Shown here one piece after another: positions 16,136-24,453 of a stretch of 64,000 nt of DNA. Numbering within the stretch: position 1 is the stretch's first letter; every line of letters starts with the position of its first letter. A program made the position numbers and the translations under genes. The notes under the pieces are model-generated. The model made no database searches. It saw only the letters and a program-made list of their open reading frames with translations, and was not told the DNA's origin. The stretch is from DASRDB01 sp035652815 (GTDB lineage Bacteria; Chloroflexota; Ktedonobacteria; Ktedonobacterales; Ktedonobacteraceae): the NCBI GenBank assembly GCA_035652815.1, contig DASRDB010000022.1:434001-498000 (forward strand). The letters run 5' to 3'.

Positions 16136-18118
16136 AGCAACCTGACCCTCCATTGTCAAACTTCTCGCGACGCGCTCTCCATCCAGGATGGCGTGTTCGA
16201 CTCGTCGTGGCGCGACGCAATCGCCAACCCGATACAAAGCCTTCACTTTCCCTTTCAGAGCATGATAGAGGTTGTCGTTTGCGGTTTGGGGCGCGACGAG
16301 AACGGCCAGCGCGATATTTTCTAACTGACGTGGCAGACCCGTATAATTGTTGATGATGGTTGCGCCATTGGGAGATAGACCGGCGAGAAAATAGTTGGGG
16401 GTCAGGCGCATATTTTTAGCGAGGGCGCGGCGATACCAGAGTTCCAGGTCGAGGGTGATGCCGAGGTCTCCACCGACGTAGAATTGAGGCGTCACCACTT
16501 CGACGGAGCAGCCGCGCTCGGCGAGCAATTCGGCGACGCTGGTAGCCTGGTGAAAGCCGACCTGATCGTAGACCAGCACATTATCACCGGGCCGCGCAGT
16601 CTTTTCTCCTAAAAGAACCTGCCAGACGTTGGCGACATGCGGTAATTCAGCGCCAGGAACGGGTGGCAGCGTAGGAAGCGAACCGGTGGCGAGAATGACG
16701 ATATCCGGCTGCTCTTGCTCGATCAACTCAGGCGTCACCTCGACTCCGGTGTGTATCTCGACTCCGGCCTCGATGATGGCGTGTTGCAGATTGCGCGAGG
16801 CATCACCAAATTCGACACGTCCTGGCACCTTCACGATGAGATTGATCTGTCCACCAAGTTCCTGTTGTTTTTCATATAGCCTGACACTATAACCCTGTAG
16901 TGCCGCCACTTTCGCGGCCTGCATCCCGCCGGGGCCGCCACCAACGACCATGACGGTTGGTTTGCGCTTGCGTATAGTTGTAGGTGGGATCGGTGGATAG
17001 ATCAATTCGTTGCCGGTGGCGGGCGTTTGAATGCAGCCCAGTGTGAGGTTGAGGCCCATGCGACCGATGCAGTACTGGTTGCAGGAGATGCAGAGGCGAA
17101 TGGCTTCAGTGCGGCCCTCGCGTGCCTTGCGGGTAAAATGGGGGTCGCAGATCTGGCCGCGCACAACGTCAACCATATCCGCCAGTCCTTCGCGCAGGAT
17201 GCGTTCAGCCTGCACCGGGTCTTTGATGCGGCCAGTGCAGAAGACGGGCAACTGGACGACCTCGCGGATTCCGGCGGAGATAAAAAGCTGGTAGCCGGGT
17301 GCGGTATGCATAGATCCTTCGACCATGTAGAGGTTGTGAAATTCGCCGATGCTAGTGTTGATGAAGTCGAGCTGCCCTGTTGCTTCCAGACGGCGGGCGA
17401 TTTCGCGCACGTCGTCGAGCGTCAGCCCGGCGGGAATCAGTTCGTCGCCGCAGAGACGGATGCCGAGCGTAAAGTCGCGGCCAATTTCGGCGCGCACAGC
17501 AGAAATGACTTCCAGAGCAAAGCGCATGCGATTTTCGAGCGAGCCTCCGTAGGAATCGGTACGGCGGTTGAAGTAGGGCGAAAAGAACTGACGCATGAGC
17601 GAACTATGAGAGGATTGCAGCTCGGCTCCATCGAAACCACCCTCGCGCACGTGACGAGCTACCAGCGCGTAGCCTTTCACAATTTCGGCGATCTCCTCTG
17701 GCTCAAGCTCTTTGCACATTTCGCGATGAATGGGGTCAACCATTGGCGAGGGGCCAGGCACCGGGCGGCGCGAATAGATGCTGCTCGCCTGCATGCCATT
17801 GTGATTGATCTGGGCAAACATGCGGGTGCCGTGTTCATGTACGGCGCGCGTCATACGGCGATAGTAGGGAATAACATGCGAGTCGTAGCCGTGAATAAGC
17901 TTCTGATAGGCCCAGTCGCTCGGGTGTACCGATTGCTCCTCGGTGATAATCAGTCCGCAACCACCTCTAGCTCGTTCAGCGTAGTAAGCGGTGAGACGCG
18001 GCCCCGGCAGGTTATCTTCCGCAAGGTTAGTCAGGTGCGCCGCGAAGACGATGCGATTCGGAATAACGGTCGTGCCAACACGAATAGGAGTGAATAAGTA
18101 TTGATATTGACCTGCCAT
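16109..18118 (-). CDS. OYE/2,4-dienoyl-CoA reductase-type flavin oxidoreductase (copy 2)
   Basis: 669 residues: N-terminal FMN TIM barrel of the Old Yellow Enzyme type (1 to about 335), a CISCNQYC cluster motif with a fourth Cys 11 residues later (about 343-361) for [4Fe-4S], and a C-terminal FAD/NAD(P) domain beginning VMVVGGGPGGMQAAKVAAL (about 387-405). This is the FadH, trimethylamine dehydrogenase and DgcA architecture. HLTNLAEDNLPGP and SLENRMRFALEVI lie in the barrel. From memory, it resembles the mycofactocin-associated OYE type 2 proteins more than FadH. The ATG is placed directly after the stop of copy 1 (TAAATG), so translation is tightly coupled. Substrate not determinable; amine or alcohol oxidation coupled to ETF is possible. 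Confidence 0.87.
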   Translation of the reverse strand: MAGQYQYLFTPIRVGTTVIPNRIVFAAHLTNLAEDNLPGPRLTAYYAERARGGCGLIITEEQSVHPSDWAYQKLIHGYDSHVIPYYRRMTRAVHEHGTRMFAQINHNGMQASSIYSRRPVPGPSPMVDPIHREMCKELEPEEIAEIVKGYALVARHVREGGFDGAELQSSHSSLMRQFFSPYFNRRTDSYGGSLENRMRFALEVISAVRAEIGRDFTLGIRLCGDELIPAGLTLDDVREIARRLEATGQLDFINTSIGEFHNLYMVEGSMHTAPGYQLFISAGIREVVQLPVFCTGRIKDPVQAERILREGLADMVDVVRGQICDPHFTRKAREGRTEAIRLCISCNQYCIGRMGLNLTLGCIQTPATGNELIYPPIPPTTIRKRKPTVMVVGGGPGGMQAAKVAALQGYSVRLYEKQQELGGQINLIVKVPGRVEFGDASRNLQHAIIEAGVEIHTGVEVTPELIEQEQPDIVILATGSLPTLPPVPGAELPHVANVWQVLLGEKTARPGDNVLVYDQVGFHQATSVAELLAERGCSVEVVTPQFYVGGDLGITLDLELWYRRALAKNMRLTPNYFLAGLSPNGATIINNYTGLPRQLENIALAVLVAPQTANDNLYHALKGKVKALYRVGDCVAPRRVEHAILDGERVARSLTMEGQVALFPITRGV

Positions 18119-20107
18119 TTAGCACTGTTCCCCTGCTAGTCTGCCTTCCTCGATAGCCTGCTCGATACGCCTGGGCGCGACACAATCTCCTGCTCGAAAA
18201 AGACGGGGAATGCGGCCCTTCAGCGCGTAATAGAGTTCTTGAGCCGGACGATCATAGGTAGCCAGTACCACCGTATCGGCGGGAATGGCTCGCTCGCCTT
18301 CCGCGAAACGGTCGGTGACGATGATCTGGCCTGGCTCGATACGAACTACACTCGTGTGTGGAGACATGTTGACGCCGAGGGCGAGAACCCTCTGCATCCA
18401 CAACACCATTTCATGTGTGGCGACAAGGTCGCGACCTATGTACCAGTCCTCTGAGATGATCTCAACGTTGTTACCCTGCGAGGCCAGCAATTCTGCTACC
18501 GAAGCCATACCAGGTGATTCGGTTTCATCGATAAGTACGACGCGCTGGCCCTCCACCTGCTCGCCTCGTAAAATACGCCGGAGATCTGTCACATGTGGAA
18601 GATCAACGCCTGGAATGGGTAGCAACCCTGGCCCGGTATGCGCTCCTGTTGCTACGATAACCGCTTCCGGGTGCTGTTCAAGTAGCATGTCTGGGGACAC
18701 TTCCACGCCGAGATGGATTTCCACACCCAGTTTTTGAAGCTGATGCTCCAGGTAATCGACAATCAAGCCTGATTCGCTGCGACCTGGCGCTTTTGCTGCC
18801 AGCGCGACTGCTCCACCGAGTGACTGCTCGCGTTCGTAGAGAATGACGTGTTTTCCACGTAGGGCAGCAGTGCGAGCCGCTTCCATTCCTGCCGGGCCAC
18901 CACCAATAACAAGTACAGGCTGTGTAGCATTTCTCTTGTTAGCAGTAGTGGCGAGGTTTCGCAAGGGAATCATTGCGCCAGGATTGACGTTGCAGCTAAG
19001 GGGGGTATTCATGACTGTGCGTACCTGGCAGCCTTGATTGCAGGAGAGGCAGGGGCGAACTTCGTCGGGTTGATCTGCCAGTGAGAGCCTGGGCAGGTCT
19101 GGATCGGCGATCAGGGCGCGAATCATTTCGACGCCATCGGCCTGTTCCTCGGAAAGAATGTTATCAGCCTGTTTAGCGTCCAGAATTCGCCCGGCGGCAA
19201 ATACTGGAATATGTACGGCAGCCTTGACCGAAGCCGCCAGATGCACTGCGTAGCCTCGTGCTGTTTCCATTGGTGCATGGAACGGGAACATATGGGTGCT
19301 GAAGATGCTGCCCATTGTGATGGTGAGATAATCCACGCGGCCAGTCTCAGCCAGCAAGCGCGCAATCTCCGTTCCCTGCTCGGGAGTCAGACCTCCCCAG
19401 GGGGCAAGTTCATCGACACAGAGACGCAGGCCGAGAATATGATCTGTGCCAAGAATGGCATTCACGGCTTCAATGGTTTCCTGGAGCATGCGCATGCGAT
19501 TTTCGAGCGAACCACCATACTGATCGGTACGTTGATTGGTCAGCGGGGAGAGAAACTGGCGCAGGAGTGAGCGGTCGGATACCTGTAGCTCGACACCGTC
19601 GGCATGGCCCTCAAGAGCGTGGCGCGCTACTAAGGCAAAGCCCTCGATGACAGACGAAATATCTGGCAACTCCATCGCTTTAGGAACTTCACGAGTGCTG
19701 ACATCGGGAACGGGGGACGGTGCCCAGATTTCGTGCTGATGATAGTCGCTGACGGACTGCTGCCCATTGTGATTGAGTTGCGCGAGGGCAAGCGAACCGT
19801 GGGCATGAATGCGCTGCGTTACGCCTCTAATGGCTGCCGGAGTATCTGGTAAATAGCCCAGCAGCGCGTTTTCATAGGGAAGGTCAGAGGGATGGACGAT
19901 ATGTTCTTCCAGCACAATGATGCCAGCGCCCCCGGCAGCGCGAGCCTCGTAGTAGGCCGCGTGCCGGTCGCTGAGCAGGTTATGCCGGGCAAAGTTGGTC
20001 GTATGGCTGCCGAACAGGACACGATTTTTAGCTTCTCTCGGCCCTAGAGTCAATGGCTGGAAGAGTTTACTTTGCATAGACATATTATATGCTATATATC
20101 TCGCCAT
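18119..20107 (-). CDS. OYE/2,4-dienoyl-CoA reductase-type flavin oxidoreductase (copy 1)
   Basis: About 652-662 residues with the same architecture as its downstream neighbour: FMN barrel starting LFQPLTLGPREAKNRVLFGS, [4Fe-4S] motif CLSCNQGC plus a Cys 11 residues on, then FAD/NAD(P) domain VLVIGGGPAGMEAARTAALRG. The two proteins are clearly paralogous but well diverged, pointing to an old tandem duplication with distinct substrates. SHTTNFARHNLLSDRHAAYY resembles the mycofactocin OYE type 1 family from memory. Start uncertain: the ATG at 20107 has AGAGG only 3 nt away, while ATGs at 20083 and 20077 fit the family N-terminus better but lack a good ribosome site. It follows the AI-2E permease gene after 6 nt, forming a three-gene unit. 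Confidence 0.85.
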   Translation of the reverse strand: MARYIAYNMSMQSKLFQPLTLGPREAKNRVLFGSHTTNFARHNLLSDRHAAYYEARAAGGAGIIVLEEHIVHPSDLPYENALLGYLPDTPAAIRGVTQRIHAHGSLALAQLNHNGQQSVSDYHQHEIWAPSPVPDVSTREVPKAMELPDISSVIEGFALVARHALEGHADGVELQVSDRSLLRQFLSPLTNQRTDQYGGSLENRMRMLQETIEAVNAILGTDHILGLRLCVDELAPWGGLTPEQGTEIARLLAETGRVDYLTITMGSIFSTHMFPFHAPMETARGYAVHLAASVKAAVHIPVFAAGRILDAKQADNILSEEQADGVEMIRALIADPDLPRLSLADQPDEVRPCLSCNQGCQVRTVMNTPLSCNVNPGAMIPLRNLATTANKRNATQPVLVIGGGPAGMEAARTAALRGKHVILYEREQSLGGAVALAAKAPGRSESGLIVDYLEHQLQKLGVEIHLGVEVSPDMLLEQHPEAVIVATGAHTGPGLLPIPGVDLPHVTDLRRILRGEQVEGQRVVLIDETESPGMASVAELLASQGNNVEIISEDWYIGRDLVATHEMVLWMQRVLALGVNMSPHTSVVRIEPGQIIVTDRFAEGERAIPADTVVLATYDRPAQELYYALKGRIPRLFRAGDCVAPRRIEQAIEEGRLAGEQC

Positions 20108-20113
20108 TTCCTC

Positions 20114-21418
20114 TTAAAGACTACCTGAGGCACCGGATACCGGTTCGGCATCTGGTGGAGCAGGTTCGACTTCGGATTCGGTTCGATTAGGAAATTGATC
20201 GGGATGCGCTGCGCGCCATTCACGCCAGAACGAAACGACGATAGCCTGAATGACGCCGACCACCGGAGCGACGAAGAGCGCGCCAAGAATGCCAAAGAGT
20301 TCCGAACCCGCGATAAGCGCGGAGATGGAGATGATCGGGTGCAGGCCAACGGCATGACCAACGATGCGCGGGCCGACGATATGGCTCTCGATAAGATGCA
20401 CCGCGATGAAGTAAATCAGCACAATAATGGCCAGCACCCAATTTTGATGCGTCAGATCCAGCACCCAACCAGAAGTAGCTGTGAATGCAAGCAGAATACA
20501 GGCCACAGCAGAGATAAACGTTCCCAACACAGGAACAAATGCCAGCAAGAATGCCAATTCGCCTAGCAGGACGGGATGAGGCACCCGAAGGATGAACATA
20601 CCGAAACCAACCAGCACACCAATTAAAAGCGAGAGGGTCAATTGCCCGCGAATATAGCCGCCGACTACTGCTTGCATGGTGTCCAGCAGGAATAGTCCGC
20701 GCCTTTCCTGTTGCAGGGGCAGATTTTTGCGCAGCCAGTTGTAGATGCGCGAACCATCGATCAGGAAATAGATACTGAGCATGGCGACTACAATCACATC
20801 GAGGGCGAAATCAAAGACGCCACGCAGGATAGGTACGGCATCACTGAGCAGGCTGCTGAGATGGCTGACGATGACCTGGCGTGCCTCCTGTATCTGTGTC
20901 TGATCGATGCCCAGCGACTGTAGCGTCGTTTCCAGTGGAGTCGGTGGTCGGTTCACATCTGGCCGCAGCAGGGCAGTTATTTCTGCTCGTAGTTCGCTGG
21001 TCTGAAGTATGGCTGTACGAATAAGGAAAAAACAGAGGATGCTTACTACGCTTAATACAATGAGGTAGGTGATGAGAATGGCGGCAATGCGCGGCATAAA
21101 GCGCCCGAGAATGGTGACCAATGGAGCCAGGGCGAAGGCCAGCAGCGCGGCTATTGCCAGCAAGAGGAGAGAGCGAGAGATGTGCGCGGCTGCCCAGATG
21201 AGTACGCCTATGAGGACGATCCAAGTCAGTGCCATCAGTGGAATGGCTACTCTACGTATCCATCTGCTGCTGGTACGTATATCGGCATTTACGCTTCTCG
21301 TATCGGGCAGGCGCGTAGTTGGCGCTGTAAATTCATTGGCTTTCAAGGCGGATTTGCCGCAGACGGGACAGAAGGCAGCGTTTTCAGGATAACCTGCACC
21401 ACAATAAATACAATACAT
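20114..21418 (-). CDS. AI-2E family transporter with N-terminal zinc ribbon
   Basis: 434 residues. The first 25 residues form a zinc ribbon (CIYCGAGYPENAAFCPVCG), then a basic linker, then the PF01594-type permease with about eight membrane helices; DGSRIYNWLRKNLPL and PVLGTFISAVACILLAF lie in the typical conserved half. Members export autoinducer-2, act as Na+/H+ antiporters (TqsA/PerM/UPF0118) or have unknown cargo. A zinc ribbon fused to a transporter is a recurrent style in Ktedonobacter-like genomes, and its use is unknown. AAGGAG lies 9 nt before ATG. It is the first gene of the unit with the two OYE-type oxidoreductases. Confidence 0.85.
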   Translation of the reverse strand: MYCIYCGAGYPENAAFCPVCGKSALKANEFTAPTTRLPDTRSVNADIRTSSRWIRRVAIPLMALTWIVLIGVLIWAAAHISRSLLLLAIAALLAFALAPLVTILGRFMPRIAAILITYLIVLSVVSILCFFLIRTAILQTSELRAEITALLRPDVNRPPTPLETTLQSLGIDQTQIQEARQVIVSHLSSLLSDAVPILRGVFDFALDVIVVAMLSIYFLIDGSRIYNWLRKNLPLQQERRGLFLLDTMQAVVGGYIRGQLTLSLLIGVLVGFGMFILRVPHPVLLGELAFLLAFVPVLGTFISAVACILLAFTATSGWVLDLTHQNWVLAIIVLIYFIAVHLIESHIVGPRIVGHAVGLHPIISISALIAGSELFGILGALFVAPVVGVIQAIVVSFWREWRAAHPDQFPNRTESEVEPAPPDAEPVSGASGSL

Positions 21419-21496
21419 ATATAAGTTCTCCTTATCCGTTCTGGCTTTTGACCTTTAATCAGTGCCAGCAGGGGATAAACGATGTCTATTTGCGCT

Positions 21497-21524
21497 ATTG
21501 TAGCATGATTTGTCCTGGACGCAA
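21497..21524 (-). promoter_or_regulatory. Putative promoter of the AI-2E/oxidoreductase operon
   Basis: On the minus strand TTGCGT (21519-21524), a 16-nt spacer and TACAAT (21497-21502) lie about 80 nt upstream of the AI-2E permease start. Only the sequence match supports it. Confidence 0.45.
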
Positions 21525-21564
21525 TCGGCATTTTTCTTGTTCAAAAACGAATTTTCGCCAACGG

Positions 21565-21594
21565 TTGACAAACGAACGGTTGATAGTGTATGCT
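21565..21594 (+). promoter_or_regulatory. Promoter of the ilv operon
   Basis: TTGACA (21565-21570), an 18-nt spacer and TATGCT (21589-21594). It predicts a transcript start near 21601, about 500 nt before ilvB, which leaves room for the leader reading frame and attenuator-like terminator described next. Confidence 0.65.
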
Positions 21595-21682
21595 CTAATA
21601 CAAGCGATGAGGCGTTACAAGAAATACAGCGAGGTTGCTGCCATCTTCTTGTAATGCGTTTTTATTTTTGGAGAGCAGCAGT

Positions 21683-21973
21683 ATGTCGGCAAATGGAAGT
21701 ACACAGTTCAGGCCAGCAATGTTCGCTGGAAAAGACCGTACTACCCGTATGCCTGAAGGTATGTCTATGTGTGCTGCTGCTTCTATGCCTGCTGCAAGTA
21801 TTCTCGAAACCGACGTTGTAACGTCGGTTTCTTTGTTTCTGCTTGTGCTTATCCTTAGCCTTCTTGTAGGCCGCGTGGTACTTCTTAGCCTTAGCGGCCT
21901 TACCGGACTTTTGTTAGTCAGTCTGGTAGGGCTTATTCCAGGGCTAGTCCCACGGACCACGAAGGGAGATTAA
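21683..21973 (+). CDS. Leu/Val/Ile-rich leader peptide of the ilv operon (putative)
   Basis: A 96-codon frame starting with ATG after GGAG (9 nt spacing). The first half is ordinary, but the last 47 codons contain 17 Leu, 7 Val and 2 Ile, many as CTT, a codon used sparingly in the neighbouring genes. It ends 40 nt before a rho-independent terminator that itself precedes ilvB. This is the arrangement expected for ribosome-stalling attenuation by branched-chain amino acids. It is longer than classical leader peptides, so translation may begin at an internal ATG (21749, 21761 or 21767). An alternative reading is a small membrane protein, since the same stretch is hydrophobic. Confidence 0.55.
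   Translation: MSANGSTQFRPAMFAGKDRTTRMPEGMSMCAAASMPAASILETDVVTSVSLFLLVLILSLLVGRVVLLSLSGLTGLLLVSLVGLIPGLVPRTTKGD
21806..21831 (+). promoter_or_regulatory. Strong hairpin inside the ilv leader
   Basis: Perfect 12-bp inverted repeat GAAACCGACGTT / AACGTCGGTTTC with a 2-nt centre (21806-21817, 21820-21831), followed by a T-rich tract. It sits just before the Leu/Val-rich codons and may act as a pause hairpin or an upstream terminator. Confidence 0.6.
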
Positions 21974-22012
21974 AGGAAGCAACGAAGCGACCAATCCAGA
22001 GCAGGTAACATA

Positions 22013-22050
22013 CAACGAGGACCTCCCGGTTCGGATGGTTCTCGTTTTTT
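22013..22050 (+). terminator. Attenuator-like terminator upstream of ilvB
   Basis: Stem AACGAGGACC / GGTTCTCGTT (22013-22022 with 22036-22045, one G-T wobble), then an unbroken run of seven T starting at 22044. It is positioned between the leader frame and ilvB, so it can only make sense as a regulated terminator of the ilv transcript. GGGAG at 21963-21967 could pair with CTCCC at 22022-22026 as part of an antiterminator, but I could not fold the region. Confidence 0.75.
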
Positions 22051-22105
22051 TATTGGTTTTTTTCTGCCTTATTGATGAACCGAAATTGTAATCTCAGGAG
22101 GAACT

Positions 22106-23872
22106 ATGCAGGTAACAGCAGCTATTCAGCAACAGAAAGGAGCGCACACAGCACAGATTCCTGAGCATGAAGCGCGTGAACTGCCAGGAAGCGCTATTCT
22201 TTGCGAGGCCTTGATACGCGAAGGCGTAGATCTGCTCTACGGCTATCCCGGAGGCGCGATCATGCCATTTTATGATGCGCTTACTTCCTATCCCAAATTG
22301 CGCCACATCCTCGTCCGCCACGAACAGGCCGCAGCTCATGCCGCCGATGGTTATGCTCGCGCAACTGGTAAAGTAGGCGTGTGTGTGGCAACGAGCGGCC
22401 CAGGCGCAACCAATCTGGTGACGGGGTTGGCAACGGCGTATATGGATTCGACCCCTATCGTCGCCATCACCGGGCAGGTAGCGCGTCCATTTATCGGGCG
22501 TGATGCCTTTCAGGAAACCGATGTTCTGGGTGTGACACAGCCCATCACCAAGCATAATTTTCTGGTCCAGCGTGTTGAAGACCTGGCAGACACGGTACAC
22601 GAGGCGTTCCGGCTGGCTCGCGGAGGACGTCCTGGCCCTGTATTGATCGATATACCCAAAGATGTCCAATTTAGCAAAACGTGGTATCCCTCGACGGCTC
22701 CTGTCAATTCGTTGGAATATTATCGCGCTACCCGCATTCCTCAGCCATCGGCAAACGCTCTTAAGCATGCTGCGCAACTCATCTCAAATGCGAAACGCCC
22801 GGTTATTATGAGCGGTCATGGGGTTATTCTCTCAAACGCTTGTGAGGAATTAAAAGCTTTCGCAGAGAAGACAGGTATCCCCGTAATTATGACCCTGCTT
22901 GGATTAAGTGCGCTTCCAGCGGATCATCCTCTGGTTTTGGGAATGCCCGGTATGCATGGCCCAGCACATGTGAATCATGCTATTGGCGTTGCCGACCTGA
23001 TTGTGGGTGTCGGCCTGCGTTTTGATGACCGGGTGACAGGCAAGGTGAGCGAGTTTGCTCCACACGCGAAGCTCATTCACATCGATATCGATCCCTCTGA
23101 GATGCACAAGGTCAAACGCGCTGCAGTGCCGATTGTTTCAGATGCTAAGGTCGGGATGTCTGCTTTGTGTGAAGCAGTTGAGCCGGGAGATCATAGCGAG
23201 TGGCTGTCAGAAATACGCGGCTGGGAAGCGCGAAATAACGAGCGAGTGGCAAGTATTCAGCGCGGCCAGGAGTATCCCGATCCCCCGAGCATCCTCGAAA
23301 CCATTTATGCAGAGACCAACGGTGATGCGATTGTGGTGACAGACGTTGGACAGCACCAGATGTGGACGGCGCGTTACTACGCCTGGAAGCGCCCTAACAG
23401 CCATATTACCTCGGGGGGGCTTGGCACAATGGGCTTTGCTCTGCCAGCCGCGATGGGCGTCAAGATGGGTATGCCGGATGTGCCAGTCTGGGCGGTTGCT
23501 GGCGATGGCGGCATTCAGATGAACATTCAGGAATTGGCAACGCTCCAGCAGCAGGGCGTGGCGGTTAAGGTTGCCATCATGAACAATGGCTATCTGGGCA
23601 TGGTGCGCCAGTGGCAGCACTTCTTCCACAATCGCAACTATTCAGAGACGCCCATCACCGGCCCGGATTACACCAAGCTTGCCGATGCCTACGGTCTGAC
23701 CGGCATGCGTATTACACGGCGTGAGGATGTGCGCGAGGCGGTGCGCAAGGCGATGGAGACGGAAGGAACGGTCATCATCGATTTCGTAATCGATTCCGAG
23801 GCGAATGTGTATCCGATGGTGGCTCCCGGCTCGGCGATTACGACCATGATCGAGGAGAGCGTGGAGGAGTAA
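22106..23872 (+). CDS. ilvB: Acetolactate synthase large subunit
   Basis: 588 residues of the thiamine diphosphate enzyme family. GYPGGAIMPFYDAL (about 47-60) and the catalytic Glu in VRHEQAAAHAADGYARATGK are in the first domain; VGVGLRFDDRVTGK is in the central FAD-binding domain; GDGGIQMNIQELATLQQQG with the following NNGYLGMVRQWQ is the ThDP/Mg motif in the C-terminal domain. It condenses pyruvate with pyruvate or 2-oxobutyrate, the first committed step to valine, leucine and isoleucine. The extra 30 residues at the N-terminus are not conserved. AGGAGG precedes ATG by 5 nt. First structural gene of the operon. Confidence 0.96.
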   Translation: MQVTAAIQQQKGAHTAQIPEHEARELPGSAILCEALIREGVDLLYGYPGGAIMPFYDALTSYPKLRHILVRHEQAAAHAADGYARATGKVGVCVATSGPGATNLVTGLATAYMDSTPIVAITGQVARPFIGRDAFQETDVLGVTQPITKHNFLVQRVEDLADTVHEAFRLARGGRPGPVLIDIPKDVQFSKTWYPSTAPVNSLEYYRATRIPQPSANALKHAAQLISNAKRPVIMSGHGVILSNACEELKAFAEKTGIPVIMTLLGLSALPADHPLVLGMPGMHGPAHVNHAIGVADLIVGVGLRFDDRVTGKVSEFAPHAKLIHIDIDPSEMHKVKRAAVPIVSDAKVGMSALCEAVEPGDHSEWLSEIRGWEARNNERVASIQRGQEYPDPPSILETIYAETNGDAIVVTDVGQHQMWTARYYAWKRPNSHITSGGLGTMGFALPAAMGVKMGMPDVPVWAVAGDGGIQMNIQELATLQQQGVAVKVAIMNNGYLGMVRQWQHFFHNRNYSETPITGPDYTKLADAYGLTGMRITRREDVREAVRKAMETEGTVIIDFVIDSEANVYPMVAPGSAITTMIEESVEE

Positions 23873-23873
23873 G

Positions 23874-24425
23874 GTGACAGATTTTTCTGAGGACAAAAAT
23901 CCAAACGCGCTTCCCGAGCGAGCCGGACAATCCGATGCGCCGGAGGGCACAGAGCAAACACTGGTGATCCTGGCGCAGAACGAAACCGGTATGCTTGACC
24001 GCGTGGTTGGCATGCTGCGTCGGCGGCGCGCACAGACGCAGAGCATCACGATTGGCAAAAGCGAGCTTCCTGATGTATCGCGCATAACGGTAGTAATGCG
24101 CGATACAGAGGTCGAAGTAAACCAGTTGGTGGAACAACTGCGCAAGATTGTAGCTGTTCGACATGTTGTTCATCTGCCAGCAGATTCGAGCGTGTTGCGC
24201 GAATTGGCCTTAATCAAGATCAACAGCAATCCCGGCCAGCGCGCCGAAATCATTGAACTCGCTCACCTCTTCGGGGCGCACCTGGTTGATCTGGCGGACG
24301 AAACCGTCACGCTGGAGGTGAGCGGCAACACAGAAAAGATCGAGAAATTTGTGCGACTTGTAGAACCCTTTGGTATTCGCGAGGTGGCGCGCACCGGCTC
24401 GGTGGCCATGACCCGCGAGGTATAG
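23874..24425 (+). CDS. ilvN: Acetolactate synthase small (regulatory) subunit
   Basis: 183 residues. TLVILAQNETGMLDRVVGML (about 24-43) is the ACT domain start, followed by RRRAQTQSITIGKSELPDVSR; the second half ELALIKINSNPGQRAEIIEL is the conserved C-terminal ACT-like domain. It stimulates IlvB and confers feedback inhibition by branched-chain amino acids. The start is GTG, one nucleotide after the ilvB stop, with GGAGGAG inside the end of ilvB, so the two subunits are translationally coupled. The first 20 residues are acidic and not conserved. This is longer than the shortest bacterial IlvN (about 90 aa) and of the usual long type. Confidence 0.95.
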   Translation: MTDFSEDKNPNALPERAGQSDAPEGTEQTLVILAQNETGMLDRVVGMLRRRRAQTQSITIGKSELPDVSRITVVMRDTEVEVNQLVEQLRKIVAVRHVVHLPADSSVLRELALIKINSNPGQRAEIIELAHLFGAHLVDLADETVTLEVSGNTEKIEKFVRLVEPFGIREVARTGSVAMTREV

Positions 24426-24453
24426 TTTTTCAGCGCAGAAGGAGAAAGTATTA

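Noticed and set aside
17027..18097. 356-codon plus-strand frame opposite the OYE-type gene
   Set aside because: Mirror of a strongly supported gene, no ribosome site, no recognisable domains.
21683..21973. T-box in front of ilvB
   Set aside because: No GGTGG-type T-box sequence there; the Leu/Val/Ile-rich frame and terminator fit peptide-based attenuation better.
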